Part shown: positions 6,623-14,942 of the stretch, one piece after another
Layout: the number at the start of each line of letters is the position of its first letter
Position numbering within the stretch: the first letter of the stretch is position 1
Assembly (NCBI GenBank): GCA_017382555.1
Contig: JAFOAB010000317.1
Location: 1-15,256, forward strand
Source: Clostridia bacterium
Lineage (GTDB): Bacteria; Bacillota; Clostridia; Oscillospirales; CAG-272
DNA length: 15,256 bases
Direction of reading: 5' to 3'
The notes under the pieces: generated by a model
The model's input: the letters and a program-made list of their open reading frames with translations, nothing else
Databases searched by the model: none
What the model was told of the DNA's origin: nothing
Position numbers and translations under genes: made by a program

Positions 6623-8914
6623 ATGCATATGATGTGTTCTAAATGCCATAAGCGTGTTGCTGTGGTGTTTGTTTCCAAAATAGAAAACGGCGAGGCGATA
6701 AACGAGGGTTATTGCTTGCCGTGCGCCAACAAGATTGGCATTAAGCCCATTAACGATATGCTTTCCAATATGGGGCTTAACGGTCAGGATCTTGAAAGAC
6801 TTTCAAGCGACGTTGAAAATTTGATGGATAATATGCCCGTTCCCTCGGAGGATACCGAGGACGGTGGTGCACCCGCTGTCGATCTCTTCCGCATATTTAA
6901 TCAGGGTGGACAAAGCGGACGGGAAAAGCAGCAGACTGCGAAAAAGCCTAAGGACGAGAAGTTCAAATACCTTTCCGCTTATTGCCGCGATCTTAATAAG
7001 GCCGCAAAGGAAGGCAAGCTTGATACCATAGTCGGCAGACAGAGAGAGCTTGAGCGCGTTATCCAAATTCTTTGCCGTCGACAGAAGAACAATCCTTGCC
7101 TAATCGGTGAGCCCGGTGTAGGTAAGACCGCTATTGCCGAGGCGCTTGCGCAGAAGGTTGTTGCGGGGGACGTTCCGTATCAGCTAAAGGATGCCCACAT
7201 CTGGCTTATGGATCTTACCGCCCTTGTTGCGGGAACGCAGTTCAGGGGACAGTTTGAATCCCGTGTTCTCGGACTAATCAACGAGGTAAAGGCGGCAGGA
7301 AATATTATTCTTGTCATTGACGAGGTGCATAATATAGTCGGTGCCGGAGACGCCGAGGGAAGCATGAATGCGGCAAACATTATGAAGCCTGCACTCTCCC
7401 GAGGCGATATACGCGTTATCGGCGCCACCACGCTGAACGAGTATCGTAAGTTTATCGAAAAGGATACCGCGCTTGAAAGACGCTTCCAGCCCGTTACCGT
7501 TAACGAGCCGTCTTTTGCGGAGACCGTGGATATGCTTCGCGGTATCAAGCACTATTACGAGGAATATCATTTTGTAAAGATTCCCGAGGAGGTTCTTCGT
7601 CTCACCGTCAATCTTTCCGAAAGATATATAACCGACAGATATCTTCCCGATAAGGCGATCGACCTTATTGATGAGGCGGCATCTCACATCTCGCTTTCAA
7701 GCGACGATTTGAACGAGCTGCGCAGACTGCGTGATGAGCAGCGCAAGCTTGGTGCGGAGCGCGAAAAATGCGAGAGTATGCCCGATACCTCCGAGGAGGA
7801 GCAGGAAAAGAAATATGCGGCTATCGCGGAGCTGAAAACCAAGGATGCAAAGCTCACCGAAAGACTTGCCGAGCTTGAGCGCGCATGCGAGGGAATTGCG
7901 GTTACCGCCGAGGATCTGGCAAGAGTTATCGAGATCTGGACGGGTGTTCCCGCCGCAAATATTACCGAAAACGAGTTCGATAAGATAGATAAGCTTGAGG
8001 CTCGCCTTAAGGAAAAGATCATTGGGCAGGATAAAGCGGTAAGTGCGGTTGCAAGGGCTGTAAAGCGTAACCGCGCGGGCGTGTCTTATAAGAGAAAGCC
8101 GGTATCCTTCATCTTTGCAGGACCTACCGGCGTTGGAAAGACAGAGCTTGTAAAGCAGCTTTCCGCCGATCTTTTCGATTCCCCCGAGACACTTATCAGG
8201 CTTGATATGTCCGAGTATATGGAAAAGCATTCCGTGTCAAGAATTATCGGCTCGCCTCCCGGCTACGTCGGCTATGACGAGGCAGGTCAGCTTACCGAAA
8301 AAATTCGCCGCAGACCTTATAGCGTTGTTCTGTTTGATGAGATAGAAAAGGCGCATAAGGACGTGCTTAACGTGCTTTTGCAAATTCTTGACGACGGCAG
8401 AATTACCGATTCCCACGGCAAGACCGTAAGCTTTGAAAATACAATAATCGTAATGACCACCAATGCGGGCTCCGAGGCAGCTGCGGCTGTTCCGGGATTT
8501 ACCTCAAGCGGTAGCGGAGCAAGCGACGAAAGAACAAATAAGGCACTTTCCGCCTTCCTTCGTCCCGAGTTTATCAATCGAGTTGATGAGGTAATTACCT
8601 TCCGTTCTCTTGATGAGGATGATTTCGCTAAAATTGCTTCTCTTATGCTTGCGGAGCTTGCAACCGCGCTTAAGGAAAGAGCAATTGATTTCACCTATAC
8701 CGATGAGGCCGCAAGGCTTATTGCGCGTGAGGCATTTTCGGTTAAATACGGCGCAAGAAATATGCGCAGATATATTCAGACGCACGTGGAGGACGCGCTT
8801 GCGAGCCTTGTGATCGCATCAAGGGGCAACAAGCTTTGTGCCGCTTCGCTTTGCGTACGTGATGGCGCTCTTTCCGTTGATGCCGTTAATGCTTTTGACG
8901 GTGGGATACAATGA
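6623..8914 (+). CDS. clpE: ClpE-type AAA+ protease ATPase subunit with N-terminal zinc finger
   Basis: A 763-aa class I Clp ATPase that should unfold substrates and feed them to ClpP in the cytoplasm. The N-terminus has four cysteines, C5, C8, C31 and C34, spaced Cx2C-x22-Cx2C, which is the ClpE zinc finger, and there is no double ClpN repeat as in ClpC. The first AAA+ module carries Walker A GEPGVGKT (162-169) and Walker B VIDE (231-234). A charged coiled middle region follows at about 365-430. The second module has GPTGVGKT (500-507) and LFDE (570-573). A VPGF tripeptide region sits where ClpP-binding loops normally lie. AAAGGA at 6607-6612 supports ATG 6623 over the ATGs just downstream. 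Its stop overlaps the next start by ATGA. ClpE genes are usually under CtsR, but no CtsR site is visible here. Confidence 0.93.
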   Translation: MHMMCSKCHKRVAVVFVSKIENGEAINEGYCLPCANKIGIKPINDMLSNMGLNGQDLERLSSDVENLMDNMPVPSEDTEDGGAPAVDLFRIFNQGGQSGREKQQTAKKPKDEKFKYLSAYCRDLNKAAKEGKLDTIVGRQRELERVIQILCRRQKNNPCLIGEPGVGKTAIAEALAQKVVAGDVPYQLKDAHIWLMDLTALVAGTQFRGQFESRVLGLINEVKAAGNIILVIDEVHNIVGAGDAEGSMNAANIMKPALSRGDIRVIGATTLNEYRKFIEKDTALERRFQPVTVNEPSFAETVDMLRGIKHYYEEYHFVKIPEEVLRLTVNLSERYITDRYLPDKAIDLIDEAASHISLSSDDLNELRRLRDEQRKLGAEREKCESMPDTSEEEQEKKYAAIAELKTKDAKLTERLAELERACEGIAVTAEDLARVIEIWTGVPAANITENEFDKIDKLEARLKEKIIGQDKAVSAVARAVKRNRAGVSYKRKPVSFIFAGPTGVGKTELVKQLSADLFDSPETLIRLDMSEYMEKHSVSRIIGSPPGYVGYDEAGQLTEKIRRRPYSVVLFDEIEKAHKDVLNVLLQILDDGRITDSHGKTVSFENTIIVMTTNAGSEAAAAVPGFTSSGSGASDERTNKALSAFLRPEFINRVDEVITFRSLDEDDFAKIASLMLAELATALKERAIDFTYTDEAARLIAREAFSVKYGARNMRRYIQTHVEDALASLVIASRGNKLCAASLCVRDGALSVDAVNAFDGGIQ

Positions 8915-10962
8915 ACGAAAGATTTTTTGATATGACCGAGGAAGAGGTAGAGAAGTATTTTGACACCTCTTCCGAGGCGGGTCTTACATCGCGCGAGGCG
9001 CGGAAGAGACTTCGCTTTTTCGGCCAGAACAAGATATACGGATCTGACCCACAGCACGAAAGCAATAGGGTCTTGTCCATGATTTTCTCTCCTGCCGGCT
9101 TGATGTTTTACGCATCTGCTGTCGCTTGCATAGCTCTACATATCCGCGGTGCCGCACTTGCCGCCGCAATCTGGACGGTTGCAATGGTCGTGCTTGCGAT
9201 AATCAAGCTGTGGAGCGGCTCGGTGCTTAATGCGGTTTATTCGTGCGGAATACCGAGAGCTCGCGTTCTTCGCGACGGAGGACCGAAGCTTATCGACAGC
9301 CGCTCTATCGTTCCGGGTGACGTTATTCTGTTATCCGAGGGAGATATCGTTTGCGCAGATTGCAGAATAATTTATTCCGACTCTATGAAGGTGAGAGAGC
9401 CTTACGGAACGGATGATTACAGAATGGCTGATAAAACTGCCGCGCTTTGTCCCGGTGCAATAGCCCCCTCCGAAATGCTTAATATCGCCTTTGCAACCTC
9501 CACGGTTACGTGTGGAGGTGCGCGTGCCATTGTTACAGCAACGGGTAGGGAAACGCTTGTGCTTACGGATAACGGCGGTGCTCCTCTTCCTTTGAGAGGT
9601 ACAAACACCTGCAAAAGCGTTGATAATGCCAAAAGGACCGAGAAAAAGCTTTCATTCATCTCCTCGGTTGCGCTTTTTCTCATAAGCATTGTTTTGCTTG
9701 TTGCCGCTCCTAAGGCTCCGCTTGAGTATTTCTTTATTTCCGCCGCAACGGTGCTTTTCTGGATGTGCGGTGCTTGCGGTGCGCTTGCGGAATTTGCGGT
9801 GGCATCCACAGTTAACAGAATGGCATCCGATAACCGTTGCCGTGCACTCGTTAAAAACGTGGATTGCATAGACCGTCTTGCCGATACCGATGCTCTTATT
9901 TGCGGCGAGGAGTACGTTACGCCTTTCCTTGCTCACATAGCCGAGCATTGCGGTCGATTCGGCATAAGAGTTTATATTCCCGCATCTGTTGAGCTTGCAC
10001 GGGATATTGCCGAAAAATGCGGTGGCATACTTGTTATGAATCCGCTTGACGTGCTTGATATTAAGGGTAACTGCCCCGTTGTTGCGATGTGCAGAACACC
10101 TGCGGACAGGGCAAGACTTGCGGCAACCCTTTCCTCTGCGGGTTATACCGTTGCCTCAGTAGCATCTAAAGCGGGACATATCGGTATGTTCAAGCTTTCA
10201 AGCGTTTCGCTTTGCTGTGCGGCATATGACCTTTCGGCAAAGAAGATCACCGATATCAGCCTTGATGATATTGACAGATCCGTGGGTAACGAGGCAATGA
10301 TGAAGAACTCCGACATTCTGTGCAAACCCACAGAGGGCTCTGTGCTTAATGCGGTAGGAATGGCAAGAGCCTTTGTTTCCAACGTTTCGTCGGTGCTTCT
10401 TTACGTCTCGGCGGCTTGTACGGCTATGCTTCTGACCTTGATGGTCACGCTTTTCGAAAGCGCAGGCGCACTTTCACCATCGGGAACTATATTTTCCGCA
10501 ATGGCTATCGTGCTTCCTTCCGTTATGCTGATCGCATCCGCCTCGGTTTATTCATTTAGACAAGTTGATTCGCGTCTCTTTAAGAAGGAATGCGTATTCG
10601 GTGTACTGTCCGCTTTGCTTTGGCTTGGTGCGCTTGTGGCTGTTAGGGTTTTTGCATTCGAGCTTGGCTTTGATATTTCATACGCCTTTCGCGGCTACTG
10701 CACCTGCTCGTTAATCATCTTTCTCGCCTTGAGTGCGACCGCAACAGTCAGCCGAGCGAGCATTAAGCGTTACTTGCGATTGTGCGTTCCGATTTTTGTT
10801 GCAGCTGCGGCTCTTGCGGCGGCTGTGATTTTCCCCGAATTCGGCGAAATAATGTTTTCGTCATCCGATAAGTACATAATACTGCTTTCCGCTGTTCCCG
10901 CGCTATTCGGTGCGGCAGTTGCGGCGCTTAACAAAGCAGTTTATTTAAAATTTAATTCTTGA
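8911..10962 (+). CDS. Degenerate P-type ATPase (predicted pseudoenzyme)
   Basis: A 683-aa protein with the layout of a P2-type cation ATPase but without its chemistry. The N-terminal cation-ATPase domain is clear (MTEEEVEKYF, GLTSREARKRLRFFGQNKI), as is the actuator domain (IVPGDVILLSEGDIVCADCRII, about 128-150). About ten membrane segments are present, near residues 49-73, 75-97, 249-267, 270-293, 492-516, 527-549, 563-585, 592-617, 625-645 and 657-679. The catalytic motifs are gone. TGES reads TDDY (167-170). PEGL reads CGAC (286-289). DKTGT falls on GEEYVT (332-337). GDGVND reads ASKAGH (418-423). The nucleotide-binding domain, normally over 100 residues, is absent: only about 13 residues separate the DKTGT position from GIRVYI (351-356). 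The frame is fully open. It overlaps clpE by 4 bp, with GTGGGA at 8901-8906 as ribosome site, so translation is probably coupled. Transport activity is very unlikely; its role is unknown. Confidence 0.85.
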   Translation: MNERFFDMTEEEVEKYFDTSSEAGLTSREARKRLRFFGQNKIYGSDPQHESNRVLSMIFSPAGLMFYASAVACIALHIRGAALAAAIWTVAMVVLAIIKLWSGSVLNAVYSCGIPRARVLRDGGPKLIDSRSIVPGDVILLSEGDIVCADCRIIYSDSMKVREPYGTDDYRMADKTAALCPGAIAPSEMLNIAFATSTVTCGGARAIVTATGRETLVLTDNGGAPLPLRGTNTCKSVDNAKRTEKKLSFISSVALFLISIVLLVAAPKAPLEYFFISAATVLFWMCGACGALAEFAVASTVNRMASDNRCRALVKNVDCIDRLADTDALICGEEYVTPFLAHIAEHCGRFGIRVYIPASVELARDIAEKCGGILVMNPLDVLDIKGNCPVVAMCRTPADRARLAATLSSAGYTVASVASKAGHIGMFKLSSVSLCCAAYDLSAKKITDISLDDIDRSVGNEAMMKNSDILCKPTEGSVLNAVGMARAFVSNVSSVLLYVSAACTAMLLTLMVTLFESAGALSPSGTIFSAMAIVLPSVMLIASASVYSFRQVDSRLFKKECVFGVLSALLWLGALVAVRVFAFELGFDISYAFRGYCTCSLIIFLALSATATVSRASIKRYLRLCVPIFVAAAALAAAVIFPEFGEIMFSSSDKYIILLSAVPALFGAAVAALNKAVYLKFNS

Positions 10963-10978
10963 TGTGAGGTTTTTGAAA

Positions 10979-11836
10979 ATGGCAGAAAATGAAAAGAACG
11001 GTTGCACGCATGATTGCTCCACTTGCGGTCATAAGTGCGGCGAAAACAAGGATAAGAAAAACGAATTTCTTGCTGAGCAGAATCAATTCAGCAACGTGAA
11101 GAACGTTATTGCCGTTATGAGCGGTAAGGGCGGTGTTGGTAAATCTATGGTTACCTCCTTGCTTGCTGTCAGCATGCGTCGCAAGGGCTACAAGGTGGCT
11201 ATCCTTGACGGTGATATTACCGGTCCCTCCATCCCCAAGTCCTTCGGTGTTTCCGGTGAGGTTACCGGTACTGACGGAATGATGTTCCCCCTCGTTTCCA
11301 AGACCGGAATCGAGATGATGTCCGTAAACCTTTTGCTTGATGACCCCACGAAGCCCGTTGTGTGGAGAGGCTCCGTAATCTCCGGTGCCGTTAAGCAGTT
11401 CTGGAGTGACGTTGTATGGAACGACGTAGACTTTATGTTCGTTGATATGCCTCCCGGAACCGGTGACGTTCCGCTCACCGTATTCCAGAGCCTTCCCGTA
11501 ACCGGCGCTGTCATCGTTACAAGCCCCCAGGAGCTTGTTTCTATGATCGTTGAAAAGAGCGTTAATATGGCTAAGCTTATGGATATTCCCGTTGTAGGTA
11601 TCGTTGAGAATATGAGCGGTGTTATTTGCCCCGATTGCGGCAAGCGCATCGACGTGTTCGGCGAAAGCCACACCGCGGAGATCGCAGAAAAGAGCGGTCT
11701 TGAGATGATCGGTCAGATCCCGCTTGATCCCAAGCTTACCAAGCTTTGCGATAAGGGAATTATCGAGCTGTTCGAAAACGATTATCTTGACAAGGCGGCA
11801 GATGCCCTTGAAAAGCTTATGGGCAACGCCGAGTAA
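10979..11836 (+). CDS. mrp: Mrp/NBP35 family Fe-S cluster carrier P-loop ATPase
   Basis: A 285-aa cytoplasmic ATPase of the Mrp/ApbC/NBP35 group, which binds and transfers iron-sulfur clusters. The deviant Walker A is GKGGVGKS (49-56). LDGDITGPSIPKSFGV follows, then the switch segment VDMPPGTGD. A C-terminal CPDC pair (C217, C220) matches the bridging-cluster cysteines of the family. The N-terminus carries four more cysteines (C9, C13, C16, C20; Cx3Cx2Cx3C), an extension that I recall from Firmicutes members. I prefer ATG 10979, with GTGAGG at 10964-10969 as ribosome site 9 nt upstream. A GTG at 10964 in frame would add five residues but lacks its own site. Codon choice is strongly biased to GGT, GTT and CTT, unlike the preceding gene, suggesting good expression. 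It lies 16 bp after the degenerate ATPase and 5 bp before proA. Confidence 0.94.
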   Translation: MAENEKNGCTHDCSTCGHKCGENKDKKNEFLAEQNQFSNVKNVIAVMSGKGGVGKSMVTSLLAVSMRRKGYKVAILDGDITGPSIPKSFGVSGEVTGTDGMMFPLVSKTGIEMMSVNLLLDDPTKPVVWRGSVISGAVKQFWSDVVWNDVDFMFVDMPPGTGDVPLTVFQSLPVTGAVIVTSPQELVSMIVEKSVNMAKLMDIPVVGIVENMSGVICPDCGKRIDVFGESHTAEIAEKSGLEMIGQIPLDPKLTKLCDKGIIELFENDYLDKAADALEKLMGNAE

Positions 11837-11841
11837 ATATT

Positions 11842-13131
11842 ATGACTAATACACAGAAAACCGCAATGGCGGTAAAGGATGCGGCAATTTTTGCCGCATC
11901 CTCTGCATCGGACGTAAGAAATGCGGCGCTTCTGCGTGCCGCAGAGCTTCTTATGATCCGTAAGGATGAGATTCTGGCCGCAAACGAAGCGGATATGACA
12001 GCGGCAAAGGCAAGTGGGCTTGCCGCGCCTCTGGTAAAAAGACTTTCCCTTACGGAGGATAAGCTCCAGTCTCTTGTAAGCGGTCTGCGCGATCTTGTTT
12101 CGCTTAAGGATCCTAACGGCAAGGTGAAATTTGCCCGCAAGCTTGACGAGGGATTGATTCTTAAATGTGTTTCTTGCCCGATAGGTGTTATCGGAGTTGT
12201 GTTTGAGTCTCGCCCCGAGGCGCTTGTGCAGATCGCGGCTCTTTGCATAAAAAGCGGTAACGGTGCTATCCTCAAGGGCGGTAGCGAGGCGTTAAACTCC
12301 AACCGCGTGCTTTTTGATATTATGCTTACTGCGGTAAAGGACGCAGGACTTCCCGAAAGCTGTCTTGCGCTTCTTGAAAGCAGGGAACAGATATCGGAGC
12401 TTCTTGCCTGTGAGGGGTACGTTGATTTGCTTATCCCTCGCGGAAGCAATTCCTTTGTCAGATACATAATGGACAATACGAACATCCCCGTAATGGGACA
12501 TGCCGCAGGTGTATGCCACGTATACGTTGATGAGTGTGCCGATCTTAAAAAGGCGGCGCGAATAGTATGTGATGCGAAAACCCAGTATCCTGCCGCTTGT
12601 AATGCCGCGGAAACTCTTCTTTTGCACGTTAATGCCGCAGATGCATTTTTCGAGGAATACAACAAAATCAAGAATGAATTCCCCGCAATTACCATTCGAG
12701 CCGTAGGTGAAGACTGTAATTTTGACGGTTGCGAAAAGGGAAGCGAGGGCGATCTCGGCAAGGAATTTTCCGATAACATTCTTGCCCTTAAGCTTGTTCA
12801 TTCCGCAGAGGAGGCGATCGCGCACATTAATCGCTACGGTAGCAGTCATACGGATTGCATAGTGACCGAAAACGATTCGGTTGCCGAGCTGTTCTTCAGA
12901 CTTGTTGATTCAGCGGGAGTGTATCGCAATTGCTCCACAAGATTTGCCGATGGCTTCAGGTACGGATTCGGTGCCGAGGTCGGTATCAGCACGTCAAAGC
13001 TTCACGCAAGAGGTCCTGTCGGTCTTGACGGTCTTGTGACCTATAAATATCTGCTTGAGGGAGACGGACATATTGTCGGTGACTATGCAAGCGGAAGGTG
13101 CTGCTTTAAGCACGAGGATATTACTATTTAG
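11842..13131 (+). CDS. proA: ProA, glutamate-5-semialdehyde dehydrogenase (gamma-glutamyl phosphate reductase)
   Basis: A 429-aa enzyme of proline biosynthesis. It reduces gamma-glutamyl phosphate with NADPH to glutamate-5-semialdehyde in the cytoplasm. Family segments are plain: GVIGVVFESRPEALVQIAAL, the glycine-rich LKGGSEALNSNR, and YPAACNAAETLLLH with the predicted catalytic C253. RYGSSHTDCIVT and the C-terminal GPVGLDGLVTYKY complete the fold. Length is normal for ProA (about 415-430 aa). It starts 5 bp after mrp with only a weak site (GAG at 11830-11832), so it may depend on coupling to mrp translation. The usual partner proB (glutamate 5-kinase) is not in the window. A perfect 11-bp hairpin covers codons 12-20. 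Identification is secure. Confidence 0.97.
   Translation: MTNTQKTAMAVKDAAIFAASSASDVRNAALLRAAELLMIRKDEILAANEADMTAAKASGLAAPLVKRLSLTEDKLQSLVSGLRDLVSLKDPNGKVKFARKLDEGLILKCVSCPIGVIGVVFESRPEALVQIAALCIKSGNGAILKGGSEALNSNRVLFDIMLTAVKDAGLPESCLALLESREQISELLACEGYVDLLIPRGSNSFVRYIMDNTNIPVMGHAAGVCHVYVDECADLKKAARIVCDAKTQYPAACNAAETLLLHVNAADAFFEEYNKIKNEFPAITIRAVGEDCNFDGCEKGSEGDLGKEFSDNILALKLVHSAEEAIAHINRYGSSHTDCIVTENDSVAELFFRLVDSAGVYRNCSTRFADGFRYGFGAEVGISTSKLHARGPVGLDGLVTYKYLLEGDGHIVGDYASGRCCFKHEDITI
11877..11901 (+). repeat. Perfect 11-bp inverted repeat near the 5' end of proA
   Basis: GGATGCGGCAA (11877-11887) pairs perfectly with TTGCCGCATCC (11891-11901) around TTT. It begins 35 nt after the proA ATG, inside codons 12-20. 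The stem is GC-rich and should be stable in mRNA. No T-tract follows, so it is not an ordinary terminator. Confidence 0.5.
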
Positions 13132-13141
13132 CCGAGGTCAA

Positions 13142-14893
13142 ATGAAAAGATTAATTGCCCTTAGCCTTGCAATACTTTGCGTATTATCGCTTGTTGCTTG
13201 TTCGGGTGGCGCTAATGATATTGTAACAGACAGCATCACGAACGCTGATGCGGATACCGAGCCTGTGGGCGAGGTTACCGAGGCCTTTGAAAGCGTTATT
13301 GATATTGCCGTAAAAAGCTCCACCGCAAGCAGTGACGTTGCCGCCCTTATGGAAAAGATCAGCAGCTTTTACCTCAAGGAGGGCGCAACAGACCGTAACG
13401 ATTACCCCGATTATAACGAGTGGAAGTCGGTAACCTTCCAGCTTGGAATGCTTGAGGCATTTAAGGCTACTGGAGATATCGATTACTACAGCTTTGCCCT
13501 TGAAATTGCGGAAAGCTACGGATATCTCGTGAATTTCGGAATCGGGACCACTCTGCTTGATAATGCGGCATCTATGCTTGTGTATACAGAGCTTGATTCC
13601 ATTACAAGCGATTCGCGCAAGCTTGAGGACAGTATTCGTAATGCCGATTACACCTTAAGTAAGGGAAGTCTTAATTATTCCTGGATAGACGAGATATATA
13701 TGGTATCCTCTGCTTACCAGTATCTTGCCACGGCAACGGGCAACTCCAAGTACGCCACCATTGATTACAACAGCTATATGAAGTGGCGCGCTACGCTTTT
13801 TGATGAGGCGGAGGGACTCTGGTACAGAGATTCCTCTTACGTTTATAAGACGAATGCACGTTATGTAAACGATACTGCCACACCTTACGTTTCCCCTAAC
13901 GGCAAAAAGGTGTTCTGGAGCAGAGGAAATGCGTGGGTTTACGTTTCTCTTGCCCGCAATCTCCGTCTGATGGAGCCCGAAGGAAAAATGTATGAGCAGT
14001 ATCTTGCTGATTTCAAGGCAATGAGCGAAGCGCTTGTAAAATGTATGGACGATGAAGGCTTCTGGCACGCAAACCTTGCCGATTCCAACCATATTAATGG
14101 ACTTGAAATGACCGGAACGGGTGGATTTTGGTTCGGCCTGTGCACCGGCATTGAGCTTGGAATACTTGATGCTGAGCAGTATATGCCTATCGTCGACCGC
14201 GTTTATAATTGCGTTATCGAAAAGGCTGTGAATGCTTACGGACGTCTCGGCTACTGTCAGCCCATAGGCGAGGCTCCCGTTGCCGCTAAGGCGAGCGATA
14301 CCAATATGTTCGGTGTTGGTCTTACCCTTATGGGCGCGGCATCATATATGCGGCTTTGCGAGGATTATACCGTTCCTTCGCTTGATACAGATGAGGTATT
14401 GCAGCTCGAAAAGGATCTTGCAAAATCCGAAGACCGTCCGTATTATCTTGAGCAGAATTTTATGAAATCATCCGAAATCGCTAAAGCGTATAGCGTTGCT
14501 AAGAATGATTATTCCGAAAATTCTACTGCAAGACTTTTCGACGGTACATACGTATATAAGGCAAAGGGCACCTCTTGGGCAGCAGGCGGTCTTAAATCCT
14601 CAAACGTAGTTTTGGATATAACTACACGCGAGCCGATAACGTTTTCCCATTTTGCGATGATCACGCGCTCTTGCCGCGCTTATAAATTCAAGGTAGAGGT
14701 ATCTACCGACGGAAGCTCTTATACAACGGTCCTTGATACGTCAAAGGTCAGATACAACGGCGGAAGACTTTATAAATGGTCCTTTGATGCTGTTGAGGAC
14801 GTTAAGTACATTAGGTTTGTATTCACCGGTATATGGGGCAATGCGGTTGATTGGGTAACAATCAATGAGCTGTTCCTTTACAATGATAATTGA
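13142..14893 (+). CDS. GH105/GH88-like unsaturated uronyl hydrolase lipoprotein with discoidin-like C-terminus
   Basis: A 583-aa predicted lipoprotein. The signal peptide (1-19) ends in the lipobox LVAC with C20 as the lipidated cysteine. An (alpha/alpha)6-barrel domain at about 55-420 resembles GH105 (YteR/YesR) proteins, which cleave the unsaturated sugar from rhamnogalacturonan fragments made by pectate lyases. LLDNAASMLVY places D140, and SWIDEIYM places D183, where the family has its two catalytic aspartates. FWSRGNAWVYVSLARNL (RGN at 261-263), TGTGGFWFGLCTGIELGIL and NMFGVGLTLMGAA are further family marks. Residues about 431-583 look like an F5/8 type C (discoidin, CBM32-like) sandwich, ending YIRFVFTG and ITINELFL-like strands. 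ATG 13142 has GAGG at 13134-13137 and yields a proper signal peptide; an earlier in-frame ATG at 13055 lies inside proA and does not. It starts only 10 bp after proA, an odd functional neighbour. Confidence 0.85.
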   Translation: MKRLIALSLAILCVLSLVACSGGANDIVTDSITNADADTEPVGEVTEAFESVIDIAVKSSTASSDVAALMEKISSFYLKEGATDRNDYPDYNEWKSVTFQLGMLEAFKATGDIDYYSFALEIAESYGYLVNFGIGTTLLDNAASMLVYTELDSITSDSRKLEDSIRNADYTLSKGSLNYSWIDEIYMVSSAYQYLATATGNSKYATIDYNSYMKWRATLFDEAEGLWYRDSSYVYKTNARYVNDTATPYVSPNGKKVFWSRGNAWVYVSLARNLRLMEPEGKMYEQYLADFKAMSEALVKCMDDEGFWHANLADSNHINGLEMTGTGGFWFGLCTGIELGILDAEQYMPIVDRVYNCVIEKAVNAYGRLGYCQPIGEAPVAAKASDTNMFGVGLTLMGAASYMRLCEDYTVPSLDTDEVLQLEKDLAKSEDRPYYLEQNFMKSSEIAKAYSVAKNDYSENSTARLFDGTYVYKAKGTSWAAGGLKSSNVVLDITTREPITFSHFAMITRSCRAYKFKVEVSTDGSSYTTVLDTSKVRYNGGRLYKWSFDAVEDVKYIRFVFTGIWGNAVDWVTINELFLYNDN

Positions 14894-14942
14894 TTGCCGA
14901 CGATTTAGCCTTGCTTGTTTTTTACATACATGCGGAGATAAT

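Noticed and set aside
8970..8985. 16-bp sequence identical to 211-226 in murG
   Set aside because: It is in coding sequence at both sites with no flanking similarity or mobile-element feature; shared codon preference explains it.
9496..9519. 8-bp inverted repeat ACCTCCAC/GTGGAGGT in the degenerate ATPase gene
   Set aside because: Stem and 8-base loop are within what chance and codon bias can give; no T-tract or conserved position supports a role.
8911..10962. The degenerate ATPase as an ordinary decaying pseudogene or assembly error
   Set aside because: There is no stop or frameshift in 683 codons, four distant motifs are changed independently, membrane segments are intact, and the start is coupled to clpE. 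Recent decay is less likely, though a conservation test is still decisive.
13055..13141. Upstream in-frame ATG for the GH105-like gene
   Set aside because: It lies within the end of proA and would bury the lipoprotein signal peptide; ATG 13142 has its own ribosome site.
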